DNA of 64,000 bases from Phycomyces blakesleeanus NRRL 1555(-) (lineage: Eukaryota > Mucoromycota > Mucoromycetes > Mucorales > Phycomycetaceae), in contig NW_017265134.1 of assembly GCF_001638985.1 (NCBI RefSeq), positions 744,001 through 808,000 of the forward strand, in the 5' to 3' direction. The notes below the pieces were generated by a model. That model was not told the DNA's origin. It did no database searches and was given only the letters and a program-made list of their open reading frames with translations. Below are positions 44,084-54,377 of this stretch, piece after piece; within the stretch, counting starts at the first letter, position 1; each line of letters begins with the position of its first letter. The position numbers and the translations under genes were made by a program.

Positions 44084-46089
44084 TTAACCAAGGCTCCACC
44101 ATGAGCTCAAAGTATCAAATGTAATAAACGAATGCGGATTAGAGCAATCTACAGTAACGTTCTTTCTTCCAATCTTTGTTTTTTTTAAGAGAAAACAGCA
44201 AAATACGGTCAGTATGTGTATGTGTAAGAATACCATGTACATACCTCTGGAAGGTTAATTGTTGTCCGCGCCTCTTTTGCGTGAAACGCAGCCATTTTTC
44301 CGTACCCCTTTCGACTGATGAGCCGATAATTTGTAGCACTCAACAACCAGTTTTCGATTACGGCACTGTTTACTCCTGCTAACATATGTCCTTTGGCCTT
44401 AAGAAGTTTGGATTTTGCATCAGCCGAAAATTTTGGAATAACAACAGTAGGCTCCATATGTTCAATCGGAAGCCCTGTAGTGACAAGAGATGTGTATTTA
44501 TAGCCATCCCCCAGAACTTGTTTTGCCAGTATCTTGTTGTTGTTCATCGAAATAAACTGCTCGCGCAAGCTAATAGAGTCCGTGATAAGAAAGTAAACTA
44601 CTGTTTTATGATGATCTCGTTTCTTGGCATCTCTTAGGTCGTTTGCACACTTGAAAAAATAATCCCATTGCTCCAAAGTATTGTCATCGCTTTCTGGGTT
44701 CGCCAATGCTCTGTCATCTGTGCGAATCTGAAGAAAATGTTAGTGACAACTGGCTCAATATTTCATGTGAAAATAACATGTATGTTTTATGTGTACCTGT
44801 AACCCAATACTCAAAACGCTTTCCATATCAAACAAGTTTTTGTAAGCTTTGATAAACCGCCTTGATCCAATTGTTGGGCGGAAGAGATAGTCAGTCATGC
44901 ATCTAAAGGCATTTTCCTTGGTAAGTCCAACTTTTGCGAGCCATTCAGGATAAATAGAAGACTTTTGAAATGTGCGGATAATGTAGGCTCTATTGGATCT
45001 CATGGAAACAAACTACAGGAAAAATGGTTATAGTTTAGCTTAGTTTCATCTAAAGCAGTATTTCTGTACCGAAGTGTTCCAAAGCTGGTGGAAGTTTTGG
45101 CTAGGTCCGTTTGGAAATAAAGTATTGCCGATGCTTTTCCAGTTATAGTTTAGCATGTCCACCTCGCTAAAACTCAATAATAGATTTTCCTTTGTGAATA
45201 ATTCCTTGAGCTGATTTGGATTATAACTCCAATCGATTGATGGTTTTTCGAACAAATCCTCCAGGGGAACCGGGTTGGTAGGTTCCCAGTATGCCAAATA
45301 AGCTCTGTCCGTAAGTAAGGCGTAAAAGAATGTGGATACCATGCCTATCAAGGTTAAATACTGTTTTAGATTCTGAATGTTATACAAGCAAGTATTTGGT
45401 TTAATTTTGTTATTATTATTATACCCTACCACTCATTCGGTCTGCTAAACCACCGCACCCGCGTCTTGGATTGTTCTTGTCTACTTGGCAAAGATAGCCA
45501 ACATACCGTGGACGGTCTTCATGACTGAAACTTTCATAATCACCTGCCTTGAGCCTTTCAAGTTGCTCAAGTCTCTTTTCGTGTAATGCTGTATATCTTG
45601 CCATCCAAGTACCACAGCTATCTTCTTTCACATCATCTAGTTTGCCGTCTACAAACCCCTTGTGAGAGTTCACCTGAGAACAAAAAGAAAGCTGGTCTTC
45701 TTGAGAAACATACTTTAGTGCAGAGTATAGAGTAGCATCTGGAGGAGGTGGAGTATATGATCCCTCTTCACTTTCTGGTATAGGTATCTGTTCTGAGAAT
45801 CCACACTGTATGCTTTTTTTGCTCCAGTCTTCAAAGGATAAGGACGTGTTCTGTGTATTTATACTAGTAGGAAATCGATGAACTTCAAGGTGTATTAGTA
45901 TCAGTGTACCTGTCTACTTTGTATTTAAATATGATTCTTACATGGGTATATAAGCATGAACACTATAAACAATGCTCCTGCCATGATTGTAACGAATACA
46001 TATCGTTTGACAGGTATGTGTTTGACATGCAAGTCCAATCCTTCTATATTTGGACTTAATAGGCGGTCCTGACCCAACAAAGAAGACAT
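44084..46089 (-). CDS. Type II membrane glycosyltransferase, xyloglucan-fucosyltransferase (GT37)-like
   Basis: Probably a Golgi enzyme adding fucose to cell-wall or secreted glycan. Six exons: 46089-45942, 45882-45430, 45344-45070, 45012-44797, 44727-44245, 44173-44084; 1665 nt, 554 aa, all phases closing. A short cytoplasmic tail is followed by one membrane segment (about residues 29-48, YVFVTIMAGALFIVFMLIY), a luminal stem, then CGGLADRMSGMVSTFFYALLTDR, which parallels the GLGNR...SAFLYALLTDR nucleotide-sugar region of plant FUT1 enzymes. A later SIGLQIRTDDRAL block fits the second conserved motif. The last exon ends NPHSFITFDTLSSWWSLG. Mucoralean walls contain fucose polymers, which makes the role plausible. 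The family call comes from motif memory. The first intron has a textbook TACTAAT branch site. Confidence 0.75.
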
Positions 46090-47148
46090 TGTATATATAT
46101 TTTCTTGTGGAATGAATGAAGTAGAAGAAGAGCAAGGATCAGATCTGAAAATAATATAGAAAAATGAGATATATGAATTATATTCACTCTAGGCTTGTAC
46201 TACGATATATTTTTATTAGGAAAGACGATCGCTCGTCATTAAAGAACCACGTTTGGTCAGCTACGGAACTGCTGTAGAAACTGTGTTTAGAGATACGAAA
46301 GGGCTAGACCATTAAGATCATAGTATAAAACGCCAAGGCGTCATCAGAATCTATTTTAGATAAGTTAAGGTATCAATTTTGCTAGGTCAGGTACCATGAT
46401 CTGTACCTGTAGAATAACAGATAAACAAAAGCTACCTAGGAGTCTAATGATTAATGAAATATATTAAAAATTACATTTAAGTGTATGCCAAGACGTCTTT
46501 GATTGGTTTCGATATTAGCGCAATCAAATTTTATTCCAAAGTAAGATTTAGATGGAGAGGTTATTAGGTTGACTTCTTGCGACAAAATATATACAATTGT
46601 GTGTTTACTTACAAATGCATGTAATATATACAAACAAGGAGTGGGGGAAAATATAAGATCGTGCGGACAAATGCTTGCAGCTGAATGTAGGTATACATAT
46701 CTGAATGGATATGTTCCTGACTGGGCAAAGGCTTCCCAACTTCTCTCAAAAGGATCGACGGATCACCATTGAGATTAGAGTCTCTCGAAATTGTGTGACC
46801 GCTATATTACACAATGTTTTTACACATTTAATGTCCGATTTCGTTTTTGAGCTCAATGTTCATCTTTACTGTCCTTCAATCGCTCTGTGAGTTAACAAAC
46901 TTCATAATCATAGTTCATTTCCCATGTCTCATAATTAATATTAAATTTAAACAATTTATTGAACATAGTTATCAGCTAACCGCTAATTTTACACTATATA
47001 TATCTTTTCAGGATCATCGCTTATATTTAATTTATATATGTATGCATATTTTACGGTACTAGCCATTATGAAAGCGTTCAGACTACAGTGTTTCAGATGA
47101 CATTAATTTTAAACAAAAAAGGCTATTACATATTTGCCAAGCGCTAGT
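46090..47148. other. Intergenic, no gene seen
   Basis: Upstream of the minus-strand glycosyltransferase. Overlapping plus frames at 46569-47062 are open but show no domain and no consistent codon pattern. The stretch should include the glycosyltransferase promoter near 46090-46250. Confidence 0.5.
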
Positions 47149-47340
47149 ACTATGGTAAACAAAGGGGAAGCGACTTTAGTAGGAGATTTAGGCAAGATGT
47201 TTGGAGGACTTAAGGGTTGTTTTAAGGTTGAATTTTGATTAAGCAATATCTTTCCTTCCTTTTTTATGTTTCAATTTCAATTTTTCTTATTTCTTTGTTA
47301 TTGTAGTTCAAAGATAAATGCCCCTATTCAATACCCCAGC
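47149..47340 (+). repeat. Dispersed transposon-end copy 3, with subterminal sequence
   Basis: Starts ACTATGGTAAAC, then GGGGAAGCGACTTTAGTAGG and CTTAAGGGTTGTTTTAAGG (to about 47230), matching the Tc1-like end at 14182-14280 read on the minus strand. Homology resumes at about 47270-47310 (TTTCAATTTCAATTTT, then ATTTCTTTGTTATTGTA), which corresponds to 14105-14150 of that element. It is therefore a truncated copy of the same element, not only a shared terminus. Confidence 0.65.
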
Positions 47341-47567
47341 TTGGTTTAAATATTATTATTTTTTTGCAAAATATACCTCTAGACCTGCATTTTTTCCCTG
47401 TAACAATGGTTGGTTAATATGGTTTAGAGCCTTTAAACAAATAACTTTGATTAAATAGTATCTTATCAATCTTGTTTTTATTTGATTTCACGAGTACTTC
47501 TTTTGGGGTAACTATTCTGTCTTGTTTATCGTGTTTAAACCAATCAGTATTTGCACAGTTCAAAATA

Positions 47568-48962
47568 CTAATGGTCTTCTTCCAATTGCTGTACACATTC
47601 CCATTCACCCTTGGAATCTTCTTTCCACAAGGTGACCTTGTTGTCGCCACAAGAAACAGCCAAAACATTTCCGGAAAGTGACCAACTGACACGCCAGACA
47701 ACATCAGGAAACTTCTCTCCAAGCAGCTTCTTAGTCCACTTTGAGTTGGGGCTGTTCTGTGTCCAGATCAAGACTGTCTTGTCCTATAGAGAAATATACC
47801 GACTTTTAAACATCATGTATATACCAGTCATAATCTACACTTGTATACCTGAGAACAGCTTGCAAGATAGCTCTTGGGAAGCCCAATACTGGGTGCCCAA
47901 GAAACATCGCGAACCCAGTCCGAGTGGCCCTCAAGGGTCTCTTCCTCCTGCCACGACTTTGTATCCTCTCTACCCAGACATATTATAAATATCCTGTACG
48001 CCGTTTTGTCTAGAATCTATCACAAACCTCCATCCCCAAATTTTGATGAGATTGTCACATCCAGCAGAGACGAGTTTCTTTACTACACTGATGGTAGGGG
48101 CACCTCCATTGGCTTGAACAAGACTGCCAGGAATAGCAGCAGGTGCCCAGGTGACTGCATTACAGCCGATGCCATGTGCATCAATAACATATGTTTCCCA
48201 AGATCCATCGTCTGAATAAAGGCATGAGCAATAGTGTGCAACCCTTTTTGGATAAGATCTTGGGGGAAGCTACTTACCTTTGTATTCCAAAACAGAAACC
48301 TTTCCATCGGAAGAAGCACATGCCAACATGGCACCCAGCTCATGTGGAGCCCATGATACAGAGTTCACTATATTCATAATGTCAGATAATCTGAAATTAT
48401 ATATATATATATATTGTTTATTTGCTTGTCTTTTTTTTACCTGATGCTGTGTGCACATTGTGTTCCTTTATTCTTGACCATGTACCGTTTTGCTCTTTCC
48501 AGATAAATACGCGTCCGTCATATGAGCACGAAGCAAGAATGGAACCAAACTTGGGGTGTGCCCATGAGACCTGCCAGACCGGAGCTTCATGACTATAAGC
48601 TCATCCCTGCTTCAGCGTTTCATTGTCTGTGCTTGATACACAATGTTGATGAGATTACCCTGTCAGTGTTTCTACAAGTCGCTGTGAATCGCCATCGACG
48701 TCAAAAATCTTGATGGTATGATCGGATGATGCTGTTGCCAACCGACGCGAGTAGTAGTCGAGTTGGGCATCATGCTGTCGTGTTATTTGCGAGTGTAAAG
48801 ATGGGGATGATAAGTAAGATGATCATTCAGGGGAAAAATGTAAGACTTACAATCATATCCTCATGATGAGTTTCGATGGTCTGTGTTGCTGTTTGGGACT
48901 AGAAGCAAGTATGAATATTTTTGAAGTATTCTTTTCTTCATTAGTGATCAATAGCATACCAT
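47568..48962 (-). CDS. SEC13: COPII/nuclear pore WD40 protein SEC13
   Basis: Structural beta-propeller of the COPII outer coat, and of the nuclear pore Y-complex in yeast. Eight exons: 48962-48960, 48898-48851, 48774-48659, 48592-48441, 48367-48278, 48211-48024, 47956-47849, 47783-47568; 921 nt, 306 aa, phases consistent. Diagnostic blocks are [19 protein letters not shown] (here [17 protein letters not shown]), [65 protein letters not shown] and [15 protein letters not shown]. Exon 1 codes only for the initiator Met, split off by GTATGC. The donor after GGATGGAGGTTT is a weak GTGATA chosen because it keeps frame. The protein ends EEDH. Confidence 0.93.
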
Positions 48963-50336
48963 AGTGAAAAGCGTTTCTAGTGGGGACACGTTGCAAAAGC
49001 ACGAAGATAATGGTTGGTTGCCTACTTCTAACATTAAACCCAGACATTATCCGAACAAATGTGACGTATACAAAAAAAAGAGGGATCAAGATTGATTTAG
49101 GCTTAAACAGTCTGATCAGTACACGATGGATCTTCAACGGGTTTAACTATAACGTTTTCAGATAATGCAAATAAATGTCTCTAAGATAATTTTATAGAAT
49201 ATATAAGTCACCTATAGTTAACATGGCACTTTTGTATTGAAATAAAGTATTACACCTGTATTACAATAATTTCATATGCAAAAATAATATTTAAGTCAAT
49301 ATTCTTCACCCATATATGCAAAAGTATACTTGAAAAATATCTGAAGAATATGTTCAAAGTTTGTGCATAGTCAAAGAAAATACAATATAAATACACTTAT
49401 TAAACTTTGCTGTTTTGAAATTTTCGATTATTAATATTAAAATAAGTACAAAAGTTAATGATGTTCGAAATTCACCTTAAGAATTGATTGACTCCATTGA
49501 AGGCTTCAGTTAATTTGATTATCTTTGCATTTGACAAAAACCTTTTAATTAGTTAAAAATATTTTTGTAATATATAATAAGGAAAAAGGCTTAATTTACG
49601 GTTTGTCTTGTTGATGTTGATAGTGTAACAATATAAGAGGTCTTATTACGGGATGAAATTATTCTCACTGTGTTTTATTGTGCTTTATACGTTTATCAAT
49701 CTTATCCTGTAAGAGTTTGCCATTTTTGTGACTATCCGAATCTGTCAAAGACTCCCATAAATAAATAAATTAATTAATAATAACACTAATCTTGAGGAAC
49801 ATATTTAATTCTTCTCAGTAATTTGTACATAGTAAAAGACAAAGTCAAGATGAAAGTTTGGCTTTAGAGATATAGACCTGAAATTATAGAAGAGGATAAA
49901 AATATGATTTATATTTTATGGCTAATGGCACAGAGGTTCTGCCTACTAGTTATTGATATTACAAATATCTCCATATACATCTTTTTAGTTTTTAGTTTTT
50001 CCTTATGTTTTTCTGAAAATATTTTCTTTTTTCTACAATAGTACATAATATATCTTATTAAATATAATAGCAAAGTTTAACGAATATTAGAAGAATCTCA
50101 AGATCTTTTACTAGCATAGAAGCGCACAATCATACTGTGTATTGGAACAAGTCTCAGTCCAAAAATATACACATAGCCACAATGATGTATTTTCACAACA
50201 TAATTTCCCCTGCTACCCAAAAGTCGATATAATCGGAGACTTAACTAGATGGAAACAAGATTTGAGGGCAAAGAGTTAAATTCCTGCCAGTAGATCTATT
50301 TTGTTTTTGGTCTTTTACTTCTCTACCTCTTGTCTC
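48963..50336. other. Intergenic, no gene seen
   Basis: A divergent spacer between SEC13 (minus) and the CNNM-like gene (plus). Very AT-rich with no convincing frame. TTTTTAGTTTTTAGTTTTT repeats occur near 49985-50000. Confidence 0.6.
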
Positions 50337-52414
50337 ATGGCGATCTCTGCCACACAAGTCAACTCTTTTAGAACACTTGTTTTTGCAATATCTTCTATTA
50401 TTTCTGTCGTAGTCGCTCAACCTATTGTCTCATTTAGTCATGGCAGCCAACAACATTTATCTGTTTACTCAGTCTCCTTTTGGGAAAAGATTGCAATTGT
50501 TATTTTCCTCGTGTTATTAGGTGGCGTTTTTGCAGGTAAACATATAAGATATATCCATACCGCTATATTATGTAAACTAAGTTTTCTGCGTGGTATATAA
50601 ATATTAAAGGCTTGACACTTGGTTTGATGGGGCTGGACGAGACGAACCTTCATGTTCTTATGGAAACGGGCACTCCAACTGAGCGTAAAAATGCTCATAT
50701 TGTATTAAATCTACTTGATCGCGGAAAGCATTGGGTGCTGGTAACATTATTATTATCCAATGTGGTGATCAATGAGACGCTGCCGATAATTTTACATGGT
50801 GTGATTGGTGGCGGTTGGCAAGCCGTCGTTCTATCCACCGCTCTGATTGTAATCTTTGGCGAGTAAGTCCATAGCTGAGCGTTTCAAAGATCCAAAAAAA
50901 AGTTCCATTATTACATTTACTCATTATATAAATTCATTTATCTTTCTTTATAACCAGAGTAATTCCACAATGTAAGTTGTTACTCTTGTCCTACATTGAT
51001 GTAAATATGTATTGAATTTTCTATTTGTTATAATATGAAGCCATCTGTGTCCGTCATGGTTTGGCCATTGGTGCACAGACTGCATGGTAAGACGAGCAAG
51101 AAAGTGAAGAAAAATGAAATCTACAGAAATGAATTACATGTTCTGATATTCTGCTTTATAGGATGATGCTCATTCTAATGTACATAATGTATCCTATTGC
51201 TTACCCTACTGCTCTCCTTCTCGACTACTTCCTTGGAGAATCCCATGGAACTGTCTACAAAAAAGCCGGTAAGTAGAGTTAATATTTCCTGACTATTGAA
51301 TTTTTGAAAAAAAAAATGTTTAAGCGTTTGAATTAACTTTAAACAACAACAAGGTCTCAAATCTCTCGTGTCCTTACACCAGTCTGGCAATTCGTCCGAT
51401 ACTGAAGCTCTGACATTGGATGAAGTAACCATCATCGGAGCGGTGCTTGATCTGCGCTCAAAGCCAGTATCACAGATTATGACACCCATTTCAGATGTAT
51501 TCACTCTTTGTACCGAGGATATCCTGGACGAGACTCTGGTCGATAAGGCAAGTTGGTCCAGAATTGGATTATTTTGTCCTCCCTAAAAAAATAGAAATGA
51601 GGATATGTTTTTTTTTCTTGCTTTACTTTATTCTAATTCTATGATTCTTTTTGTGTAAAACAGATTCTTTCAGCTGGTTACTCCCGTATTCCCATTCATG
51701 CACCTAATGACAATGGAAACTTGGTAGGAATGTTGTTGACCAAGCGATTGATCACCTATGACCCCGAAGACGCCCGTCCTGTCAAAGAATTACCCATTAG
51801 TACACTGCCTGAAACCGGTCCTGACACTAGCTGTCTAGATATCCTCAACTATTTCCAAGAAGGCAAAAGTAAGAATCGTCTCACAAGAAAACTTATTATG
51901 TGATATTATGCTCAACATAGTACACACACATACACATATGTTTGCATGTAATGTTCATTTAGGTCATATGGCTCTTGTTTCTGCTGATCCCGGAGGAGAA
52001 TCTGGTGGTCTTGGTATTATTACCCTTGAAGATGTTATTGAAGAATTGATTGGAGAAGTAAGACTAGCACTATTAGATGTACAAAAGTTTAATGTGTACT
52101 TATTATCTCTATATTGGATAGGAAATCATTGACGAGACCGATGTTTATATTGATGGTAAATTATAATGATAATGATAATGATAATGATAATATTAACTTT
52201 TAATCTCATAATTTAAAAAATTATAATAGTACGCAACAAAATCCGTGTTGTACGTCGCCAGTTAACCAACAAGAAACACAAACCATTGCAAGTTCCCCGG
52301 GCGCGTCCTCAACAAAATGATAGACTTATGGTACTTGACCAAACTCAATTGTCTTCTAGTCCGCTTGCAGACGATGTCTTTGGAAACAGTAATTATGGAG
52401 CCACTAAAAACTAA
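50337..52414 (+). CDS. CNNM/Mam3-type DUF21 and CBS-domain membrane protein
   Basis: Probable metal-homeostasis protein of an internal membrane; yeast Mam3 and animal CNNMs act on Mn or Mg balance. Ten exons: 50337-50535, 50610-50862, 50958-50971, 51041-51086, 51162-51268, 51354-51547, 51664-51868, 51963-52057, 52122-52155, 52230-52414; 1332 nt, 443 aa. A hydrophobic N-terminus is followed by the DUF21 domain: [31 protein letters not shown], then IFGEVIPQSICVRHG. The CBS pair follows ([13 protein letters not shown] to [23 protein letters not shown]). Exon 3 is only 14 nt and codes the core of the GEVIPQS motif. The intron at 51548-51663 has a GCAAGT donor. Start is the first in-frame ATG; the frame is open a little further upstream without ATG. 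Confidence 0.92.
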
Positions 52415-52645
52415 AACTATTCCCCCCATCCTTAAAAAATTAAAAAGGAAATGTATCACCTCATTTAATATACACACACACATATATATATCATATAAAT
52501 AAATAAATAAATAAATATTCTTTCTTGATAGCAAAGTATATAATGAAGTACACGCACAAGGCTACTTGTTTGTTTATTTCAATTTAATTATTTTCTTTTC
52601 TGTATAGAAAAAAGAAAGGAGATTTATCCAGGTTGCAGACAATTC
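52415..52645. other. Short convergent intergenic spacer
   Basis: Only about 230 bp separates the 3' ends of the CNNM-like gene (plus) and RPS27 (minus). AATAAATAAATAAATAAATA at about 52498-52516 could give poly-A signals in the plus direction. The two transcripts may overlap at their ends. Confidence 0.55.
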
Positions 52646-53517
52646 TTAATTGGCCTTTCTGCGGAAAGAAGAACCTATGTAATTAAATCAAATAATAATG
52701 ATTATTATTAATTTTTGTTCAAGTTATTTGGCCTTGAATACACAGTATACACATTCATATATTCATGATTTTTACCTTCGGTCAAGCGGGCTTTACCACC
52801 AGTAGGCTGGCACAAGACAGTTCCGCATGAGGAGCAAAGGACAACAGTCTGGGCGTGGGAGAACACAGTGCTGATGTTAAGACATCCTATCAATTATAGC
52901 AAAATGAAAAATGTCAATGGGATCCTCGTATTTTATAAAGCCAGATTAAACGAGAAAGACAAATGAGGCTTACCAGGGCACTTGACATCCATGAAGTAGG
53001 AGTTTGGCGATTGAACCAAACGCTTAAGCTTGTGGGCACGCTTCTCGTGCTCAACAGAAGGGTTCAAAAGATCAACAGCCAACTATATAAGATGTGTTTG
53101 ATGAGTGGTTGCTTAACAATGATATTTTGCTCTTAATGGCATAAGCAAAAAGAGAGTATAATAATTGGGTTCATTAATTAATCCTTCATTTAATTATGCT
53201 TGTATAAGTGTACATATGTATGATGTATATATATGTATATATATGCGCATAAGGGTGTGTCTTTTCTTCCTTTTTATTTTTTATTTCTTCTTTTTTTATT
53301 ATTGTGGTAAAGTGAAATAAAATGAAGGCCGAATGAATATCCCACCATTCTACCAAAATTATCAACCAAAATCATCCATCCATCCATCCATCAATTAATC
53401 CATGTATATTTGGATCATGATGATGTTATCGATTGTGGATCTATTTATTTTACTATATTCTATCTCTCTCCATTATCTAATATGCCTTTCAGCGTGAGTT
53501 TTTTAACTTACAGTCAT
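52646..53517 (-). CDS. RPS27: 40S ribosomal protein eS27 (RPS27)
   Basis: Small-subunit ribosomal protein with a zinc ribbon. The spliced frame gives 84 aa, the normal length. Exon 1 is six coding bases (ATGACT, 53517-53512) with a GTAAGT donor, then a 429-nt intron; the body begins [15 protein letters not shown] at 53082. Zinc ligands are C37 and C40 (KCPGC) and C56 and C59 (LCSSCG). A third intron precedes the end GSSFRRKAN and stop at 52646-52648. The long first intron directly after the start is a common place for splicing-based control of ribosomal genes. A CACGTG site lies about 80 bp upstream of the start. Confidence 0.96.
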
Positions 53518-54377
53518 ACTGGATAGATGCGTTGCTCAAAATGAGAATGGGAAGACCTCCTACACTGGCAGGCAGAGTGCCTCAGGTCACGTGCAACAAC
53601 TTCTGGCAAGCCAATTCTTATTAAAATTTACAAATTTGTATTTAAATACAGTAAACATTTGTAAGGCGCACAATTAGAGAATTTAAGGCGCATTTTTAAG
53701 AGTTATTAACCGTTATGAATAGATCTTCTTTTCAAATAAACAGCACAGCAAGTATTCTTAGGTTATTAATGATCATACTAAACATTTTGTTTAAATATAA
53801 AAAAAAACTTGAAAAAAATCATCTCAAAAATGCGCAAGAGAAAATACAATTACATATGGAGAAGTGGGGAAATATCATTTACTTTTAGAGAGATTAATAT
53901 CAAGTATTGGAAGATGAGGTTGGGAATCTAATATGAATATCGATTATATTTCTATAGGGCTACCGTCAAGTTCATTTACTTGTTTATTTTTCATAAATGT
54001 TATTTCGATTATATGACTTTGGGATATTGATATCTCTAAAGTCTTAGACCACCTAACTCGACTAAAACTTTATTAATAAAGCGGAATAGACTTGTATTGT
54101 TGTATATGCTGTGTAAAATTAAGCATGGTTTAGTTAATACCACAATACTGTGTATGATATGGTTATATCCCAAAGTCTATAAAATCTTCACCTGTAATTC
54201 ATTATATCATCATTATTAACCAATATGTTTTTTCTTGAAGCTATTGTTTATTATGAAAGGGAAGTATGCGCATACTACACATACACACACGAATATATAT
54301 ATATATAGAAAATAATCGACTGTACATGGGGTAAAAAAGAAAGAATAAGGAATAAAGGAGATGGCCATACAATGCTT
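53518..54377. promoter_or_regulatory. RPS27 upstream region with a CACGTG box
   Basis: The first 120 bp upstream of RPS27 is less AT-rich than its surroundings and includes CACGTG (53597-53602) inside GGTCACGTGCAAC. This is an E-box bound by bHLH factors in other fungi; use here is inference. The rest to 54377, the 3' side of the DUF726 gene, is AT-rich with a short CA/TA microsatellite at 54280-54306 and no gene. Confidence 0.45.

Noticed and set aside
50301..50336. Upstream extension of the CNNM-like frame
   Set aside because: There is no ATG in the extension; the first ATG is at 50337 and leads into the domain.
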